From Hippopus hippopus (lineage: Eukaryota > Mollusca > Bivalvia > Cardiida > Cardiidae), in NCBI GenBank assembly GCA_946811185.2, contig OX328108.1:4549501-4613500 (forward strand): a DNA stretch of 64,000 nucleotides, read 5' to 3'. A model generated the notes under the pieces. That model did no database searches. It saw nothing but the letters and a program-made list of their open reading frames with translations, and was not told the origin of the DNA. Shown here piece by piece: positions 58,280 to 64,000 of this stretch; the stretch's first letter is position 1; each line of letters starts with the position of its first letter. The translations under genes and the position numbers were made by a program.

Positions 58280-60484
58280 TCACAAAGAACTGATGAATTC
58301 ACTTTCTTGCAAGTATTTTGTGTTCAACACAGCCACAGCGAGGGATTCTGTATTGCCATACTGCACCAACTTCACTTCTTTTGACCATGTATCTCGAGCA
58401 ATATCGTATTTGTACAAGTCACGTGATTCAACTTTGCGTGACCTTCTCCCGGAAATTCCAAGAAAGCGAACCCCACCACACACATAAATCATGCCATCAT
58501 GGAAGGTCGCATGTCGTATTTTACGCTCCTCCGGAAAATCCTGTCCAAACTTCCATTTATTTTGTTGTGGATCGTAAATGTTTACCGTGACAATATTTTC
58601 GTGTAAAGATTCTCCGCCTATTAAATAGAAATTAGATCTAAAATAAAAAGCTGACAATTGCACTCGCGGTTTCGACATCTGTGTTGTCACGAGAGTCCAA
58701 TTTGCAGTTGCAATTTGATACCGAAATACTGTATCCAAAATTTCATCATCTTCGTCTTTACCCCCAAAAACAAAAATGGCGTCATGCGATGCAGCAGATG
58801 CATGATTGTACATTTTAATCGGAAGTGGGGATGTTTCCGTCCAAAGGTCAAGGTCAACGTCATAAAATTCTACCAAGTCTGTTGGTTCTCCTCTAGGGTA
58901 TGTCGGTTTTCCTCCCAAGACATAAACTGCATTTCCGTATACAGCAGTCGAGAAACAGCACCTTGCGGTGTTCATACTGGCTTTTTTGTCCCATCTTATT
59001 TCCTTCATATTATATTGATAAACATCCTTTAATGCGGAACTATGATCTTCGAAATGATGGTCATTATAGAATATGCCACCAATGAAATACAGTCTGTTTC
59101 CTCGTAAACTTACCAGTTTGTAATGATCAACTTTAAACTTAAAATCGAAAGTGTCATGGGGTTTTATTCCTATATAATTTTTCATACAGCGAGGATCAAA
59201 CGCAGTTAAAGATCGTTCGTCTCTTCCATTTGCACCGCTAGAAAAGACAAGCATCGTTCTATTATACATTCCATTTCTTGGTTGGGGGTTCAAACCTACA
59301 ATCGAAGAATCGGTACTTTCATTGATACTTAGCATAGAACCACTGTTTATTTTATAGGTGTCGTATTTCTTTAATATTCTACTGCAACTTTTATCATTTT
59401 TAACCAGAGGGTTAGTCACTACGTGCTCATTTACAAAATTTTCGTCAAGCAAACTTAACCTTATATGCTTAAATAACTCTGGAAAATATGCAGTTCTGTC
59501 GCCGCATGTAGTCCACTTGACTATAGTATCATAAACTATCTCTTCTTTGTCTACCCATAAGTCATCACTGGAAATTATATCTCTTAGACCCTCAAAATCT
59601 AATTTCTGTATTTCATTTCTATCGGCGATAATATCTGTAAAATGATCTAGGACGTATTCCTTTGCACTTTCCTTGAGCTCAAAACACGAATAATGTGAAG
59701 AAAACATGAATATTTCTAAACAATTCGTTAAACAAATCTCCTTTGCCATATAAAGCGAACAATGACGTAATAAATGTTCCAATTCAAACATAGAAGCGGT
59801 AACCAACACTTCCTGTACGTTTTCATTGGTTAGTTGAATACTTCCGGTATAGATGTACGCCACCACAGATCCAAGTATATCTGGTTCAACATCATGGATG
59901 TAAACGGTCCTTTCGTCTCGCTCTTTAACTGGATTTGTAAACATCGCCCTGGAATAAGTCGATTCAAAGATACAATTAAGTACAGGAAATGCGGTTGTAA
60001 ATAGCTTTTTAGGTGGAAATAAATCCGTTATGAGGTGCATTTTTTTTTTTGTTTGTTTGTCCTAAACATCAGTAGGAAGTATCGGATACATATCTTGTTC
60101 TCGTTCTCAGATCTACTTCATTTGTTTTTGTATTTATTTATTTCTTTTTTTTTTTTTTATCATCCTTTCCCGGATCATTTTTTCGGTGGTGGCTTTTAAT
60201 GGAAAAAGGACCATCCTTCAAATCAGATTGACATTAAAAGCACTGTCTACAACTGTTTCAACTCGAAGATATTTTGTTTATTTCAACCCTCAAAAACTTT
60301 GACCTTACCTGAAATACGGACTGGTTGCTGCCAGAACGTTTCTGTGACATTCTATACGTCCACCGGAAGTCTCCAAAACGACATCAGTCAATACAGATGT
60401 TTTGTACATTTCGTATAAACCTTTTGATAGGCTATGATAATGTGCTGGCACATCCATCTTTTCATAACTGACGTCAACGGACAT
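58280..60484 (-). CDS. BTB-BACK-Kelch protein (KLHL family), two coding exons
   Basis: KLHL proteins are substrate adaptors of CUL3 ubiquitin ligases. Exon 1 is 60484..60309 (58 codons plus 2 bases, donor AG|GTAAGG). Exon 2 is 59948..58280 (acceptor TTATTCCAG). Joined they give 614 aa. BTB (about residues 24-127): LTDVVLETSGG, CHRNVLAATSPYF joined to RAMFTNP, YIYTGSIQL. BACK with a 3-box-like region (about 132-235): CLEIFMFSSHYSC, WVDKEEIVYDTIVKW. Kelch propeller (about 275-600): five glycine doublets in YFIGG, YVLGG, FVFGG, YLIGG, YVCGG, so probably six blades with some diverged. The start ATG at 60484 is preceded two codons earlier by an in-frame TAG; a second in-frame ATG lies nine codons on. 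The subfamily cannot be named by eye. Codons are intact and the gene looks functional. Confidence 0.94.
59949..60308 (-). other. Intron of the Kelch gene
   Basis: 360 bp, donor GTAAGG and acceptor TTATTCCAG on the - strand. An open frame leaks 31 codons into it from exon 2, creating a false ATG at 60040. A poly(A/T) tract lies near 60140-60158. Confidence 0.85.
60309..60484 (-). CDS. Kelch gene exon 1 (BTB N-terminal half)
   Basis: Starts MSVDVSYEKMDVPAHYHSLS and ends HRNVLAATSPYF plus AG. The CHRNVLAATSPYF end joins exactly to RAMF at the start of exon 2, restoring the invariant BTB 'H-x-x-VLAA-S-x-YFRAMF' block across a phase-2 intron. Confidence 0.93.
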
Positions 60485-61100
60485 GAACTACGTTCTCTAG
60501 ACAGGCGAAATCTGTAACGACTAAAATGTCAAAGAATTTATTGGTACTGGTATTGATATTTTAGTGATAATAGCAGTATTAATCGTGGTGTTCCAAGCAT
60601 TGGTATTTAGTCTATTAGAGTTAAAACATGAAAAGAGAAAAAAATTATTTGGGAGAAGGGGACAATGAGGCTCCCCCTCCAAAGTATCGGGGTGGGGTGG
60701 GGAATCTGCCTCTCCCCTTCCCTACGAGGCCTTCGTACATATGTATTTTAGTGATATACATGCGAAATATTGGAACTTTCGCTTCTAAACGCAAGTTCCT
60801 TGATAGTACTAGTTAGCACTCAAACACTAGGCCTACTCATATCCACGCGTTCCATTAGTGTCTTCACCAATACAACGCAAAACAAAAAATTTGAGAACCA
60901 CCGTTACTACTTTCCTACACAACCGAAGTCGAAACCAGGGATCGGATGTAAAATATCCCCTTTCGAAAAAAAATGTTTTTACATGCAGAGAAAGGGAAAT
61001 GATTCTAGTCGCAGTTTTATCAATTCTCGGAGACAGGTTTAGCCAAGTCGGTTCTCGAACTTGCAACCCCTGACAAACTAGCCCTTCCGTTCATCAGTCC
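60485..61100. other. Upstream of the Kelch gene; no further gene recognised
   Basis: This should hold the Kelch promoter or 5' UTR, but no TATA or initiator could be assigned. Several short open frames on both strands (60628-61073) overlap each other and match no known domain. Confidence 0.4.
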
Positions 61101-61107
61101 TCGATAA

Positions 61108-61398
61108 AAGCATAGGCGTAGCTGGGCCTTTTTTGAACCTAGGCAAATGTGGAAGGTGGTCAGGAGGCCATACCACCCACCGGGATGAAAGAAAACGAAT
61201 GTGGCATTTCTGTACTTCAAAGATCGGTTTTGCAGGAAATTATTCTTAATCTTTCAGAAGCAAAATTCTGAATAATGTTTAATTTATGGTGTAAATGGGT
61301 TCGACCTTTGGTAAATCAATTTTTTTTATGCGAAAAACATGCGCGAACATTTCGACGTTACGCCTTTGCATATGCGTATGTCTAGCTACGCCACTGAA
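61108..61398. repeat. Possible foldback element with GGCGTAGCTAG ends
   Basis: The left end reads CATAGGCGTAGCTGGGCC and the right end GTCTAGCTACGCCACTG, an inverted pair about 290 bp apart. It contains the proline/glycine-coding CCACCCACCGGGATG stretch but no gene. Only one copy was seen. Confidence 0.5.
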
Positions 61399-61839
61399 AA
61401 CGGGTAAAACATAGTGAACATACTGTTATGTAATATGAAAAAGGCAAAGCCTCAATACGAGCGACGTGAATGATTTGTGGAACAAATATCTATTAATTCG
61501 AATGACGAGCTAGATTCTAGATCTTGAAATCAAACGGTTTTTTAGTTCGATATTCCGGCTTTGCCAAAACTAATTTTGGGCGTTGTCAAAAGTAGAAAGC
61601 ATTTTTCTTTCGTAGCTTTACACATGCGAAAAACGGCGAACTGTCCCTGATTTTTTTAACAAAATAAAGACAGTTCCTTGACAATTTTGCTAATTTATGT
61701 CCAGAAAAAAATAATAACTTGAAATGATTATTGGTTAACATACTTTTAAAGAGCATTTTACGGGAACATTTCCTCACTGCATGTAGATCTAGATCTATAT
61801 AGGAGAGACTTTGACTTTTACGAGGAATCGGTCAGTAGG

Positions 61840-61990
61840 TTTAGAAAAATATTGAGCAGGGTACTGGTAAAAGGAACTTCAGGAACGCATGGTAGGTGCA
61901 CTTGCCGCCGCAATGAATATACAAATAAAAGGAAAAAACAAACAAACAAACAACAAACAAACAAACAAAAACAGATTTTTTTTTTTTCAT
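61840..61990 (+). repeat. SINE type A fragment and (CAAA)n tract
   Basis: AATATTGAGCAGGGTACTGG, CTTCAGGAACGCATGGTAGG and TGCACTTGCCGCCGCAATGA match the distal type A SINE. ACAAACAAACAA repeats follow, then a T run. Confidence 0.65.
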
Positions 61991-62291
61991 TTCTTTGTCA
62001 GTGCACAGGTCTACCCATGTTTTACCTGGAGTTTCTTTAAAATCAGAGTGGGTAAATCACTAGCTTTCCTTTTTCATCCCATCTACTTTCCTACATGTCC
62101 ATCATTGAAACAGTGATCAGTGTAGATAAAGGAATGAATTTTGTCGCAATGACTAGATCTAGATCTATCAATAATCCTAGGAATGAAACTTGCCGAGTTA
62201 TCGGATAGATATCCAACTTCTGGCAAAAAAAAAAAAACGCCAAACTTTTAGATCTATCAACAAGCTTTCGTAACACTGAATAAATATATTT

Positions 62292-62550
62292 GAGCCATGT
62301 TGCGGTAAAAGAGGGTTTAATGCATCTCCGTGATGTATGATACCAAGCAAGTCATCACATAATTATACGTCCATATTGTATGATAACTGACTGAATCAAA
62401 AGGCATGCATACTGGTCCTTTGACCTGCAGAAAGTTGAAAAATAGATCTAGCAAAGAGTTTTGACCCAGGTTAGCTTGCGCGGACTGCACAGGCAGACCA
62501 GGGTCGGTAGTTTTTGAAGGTGCATTAAGCCCTCTTTTTACAGATCATAA
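62292..62550. repeat. 'Gagcatggct' foldback element, copy 5
   Basis: GAGCCATGTTGCGG and GGGTTTAATGCATCTCCGTG at left, GTGCATTAAGCCCTCTTTTT at right. Internal ATACCAAGCAAGTCATCAC and a GCTTGCGCGGACTGCACAGG palindrome. Confidence 0.8.
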
Positions 62551-62984
62551 ATCCGGCTTTCTCTGTAAATGGTATTTTGAAACAGTCAAAAAACTAGTTT
62601 AGTCATGATTTCTACGACACAATATTTTCCGCGAAAAAACGGCTCGTGCATGACGTAAGAATAGTATAATTAATGACGTCATTATTTGCTAGCATAGATC
62701 ATTGCGTATGTTTATACACAAATAGACGCTAAATACGCTGAAAGTAAGTAAAAAATTAGATAATCTGTACTCATTAAACTGATAATGATTTTTAAGTAAT
62801 CACCCCATCGGTAGATAATTATTGTCATTTTTGACCAATCAGGTACTTGTGCGAAAGATTGTCATACGTGTGACGCTGTGCGACTAACCGGAGGACCCTC
62901 AATTTTAAGTCATCTCTATTTAGATTTAGACTAAAACCCATAACGAAGTCGGAATTTCATTTTTAAAAATCTAGAACGGTGTTA

Positions 62985-63042
62985 CCGTAAAACGAGCTTC
63001 GCTCGTTACGGGCTTTGCCCGTAACTCGCTGTCGCTCGTTAT
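62985..63042. repeat. Three stacked short GC-rich hairpins
   Basis: ACGAGC-TTC-GCTCGT, then TACGGGC-TTT-GCCCGTA, then ACTCGCTGTCGCTCGTT, in direct succession within AT-rich DNA. It may be the end of a foldback or Helitron-like element; no matching partner end was identified. Confidence 0.6.
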
Positions 63043-63126
63043 TATCAACAAATTGTTTACCTGTAGTTGATCGTAATCAATTTGACAAATTTAATCTAGT
63101 CTTTCAACAGTTATTCCAACTTAAAC

Positions 63127-63330
63127 CTTGGGCTGCTAAGCGCAACTCACTGACCTTTTGCGGACAGTGTAGATCAAGATCAGACTGCACAGAATGTGCA
63201 GTCTGATCTTGGTTCTACACTGTCTGATAAGAAGATGTTTTTCTCCAAAAGGTAAGTTTGAAATTTAACATTTTTCTGTTTTTTTTTTTAACTGTCGGCT
63301 TGAAAGTTTCATTTATTTAGCAGGTTAAGA
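63127..63330. repeat. Extended GATCAGACTGCAC repeat with perfect hairpin
   Basis: The hairpin at 63161-63226 is almost identical to that at 20617-20683. The flanks CTAAGCGCAACTCACTGACC and TTATTTAGCAGGTTAAGAG match too, 42 kb apart. Confidence 0.8.
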
Positions 63331-63899
63331 GTTAACCGTGTTTATTATATCACAAAACACAATACAGAAACATAATTATGGCCTCGGATTGTAATAAATG
63401 AGAACTACATACTGTTGATCTACTACATAGTGGAGAAAGGTAAACAGAGATTCCCAGATAATAAAATCCCGGGAACTGATACAGAAAGAACGTAAATATA
63501 TAAAGAAAACGCAGTACATACTTGTATTTTGTTTATGCATAAACTACTCGGTTACGGGGGCGATGGGGGGAGGAGGGGGGTACCTGTTTGTTAACCCATA
63601 AAACGCTTGTAAAACTTACAGTGCAGTATTGTGATAGCGCACTCAGATTAGACGGCTGAAAATTTACGTCTGATCTTTGATCTTTTCCACTCTGTTCATT
63701 GAAAGATATTCTTACAAAACGAACTCCAACCTGCCAAAACTAGGTCTTTTTTCTGACTGATAGAAAAAATCCAATTTATCTACCTGGCAGCGTAAAAGAT
63801 TATTATTACTATTTCCATGGTAACATAAATGTGATGTATATAACGTGTAAGAGGTGTGAGTTAGTACAACACAGGAAATAACGCAGAAAGTTAGAGCTG
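63331..63899. other. Unrecognised sequence with a G-rich tract
   Basis: A G-rich tract lies at about 63557-63581 and a diverged GTCTGATCTTTGATC arm near 63668. No gene was recognised. Confidence 0.4.
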
Positions 63900-64000
63900 C
63901 AGGGCTCGTATTCACAAACCATTCTTAATAATACTCTTTGTCTTATTCTAGATTTCGAAAGTAACGCAAGTTCCGATTGGCTGAACCGAATTCCTCTGCC
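63900..64000. repeat. 'ATTGGCTAAACCA' foldback element, cut by the window edge
   Basis: CGTATTCACAAACCATTCTT and AAAGTAACGCAAGTTCCGAT plus TGGCTGAACCGAATT match the left arm of 13975-14178. The mirror arm lies beyond the window. Confidence 0.75.

Noticed and set aside
58293..59085. Plus-strand open frames of 60-124 codons
   Set aside because: Shadows of the Kelch coding exon on the opposite strand.
59949..60040. Kelch start codon at 60040
   Set aside because: The 31 leading codons do not resemble a BTB domain, a splice acceptor lies exactly where homology begins, and an upstream exon with the matching BTB half exists.
62665..62690. Functional CRE (TGACGTCA)
   Set aside because: A single 8-bp palindrome with no gene start nearby is too weak to call.

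Overview
This is metazoan nuclear DNA, AT-rich and intron-rich. It is most likely from a bivalve mollusc: it has long introns, many tRNA-headed SINEs ending in a shared tail, and dense short foldback DNA transposons, together with degenerate repeats (a ~135-bp 'GTGCACTCTAGAGGCC' array and 'GGTCAAAGGTCAAGGTCAC' units) that I associate with bivalve genomes. The organism call is inference, because no search could be run.

Two host genes are supported. (1) A plexin-domain-containing protein gene (PLXDC/TEM7 type) lies on the + strand. I assembled eleven coding positions between 9861 and 46226 from homology, splice sites and unbroken phase. They cover the NIDO-like extracellular region, a PSI cysteine module, a short stalk, one transmembrane helix and a short cytoplasmic tail with a stop. 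The signal-peptide exon or exons were not found and probably lie upstream. One position is occupied by two adjacent homologous exons (13589..13714 and 13789..13911) with the same phase, 74 bp apart, which is the layout of mutually exclusive exons. (2) A BTB-BACK-Kelch gene lies on the - strand in two coding exons (60484..60309 and 59948..58280, 614 aa). Its first exon is short and supplies the start of the BTB fold.

The rest is mostly repeats. The dominant one is a ~229-bp nonautonomous element flanked by TTAA, with termini TTAACYCTTTACCA/TGGTAAAGAGTTAA and a near-perfect central palindrome of about 67 bp. About 90 full, partial or rearranged copies lie in both orientations between 2.6 and 58.3 kb, and I saw none in the last 5.7 kb. 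Into and around these copies sit a 5'-truncated non-LTR reverse transcriptase (3.2-4.5 kb), a complete-length but broken mariner (33.6-35.0 kb), an internally deleted second Tc1/mariner relic (29.6-30.7 kb), a PIF/Harbinger relic (47.7-50.0 kb), a hAT-like nonautonomous element (24.6-26.4 kb) and a hAT-like fragment (14.3-15.1 kb). At least three other foldback families, four SINE types, microsatellites and a minisatellite are also present.

Functionally, the two genes appear unrelated. The notable interactions are between the PLXDC transcript and its repeats: several foldback copies end within about 10-35 bp of PLXDC splice sites, and the introns hold many oppositely oriented copies able to pair in RNA.
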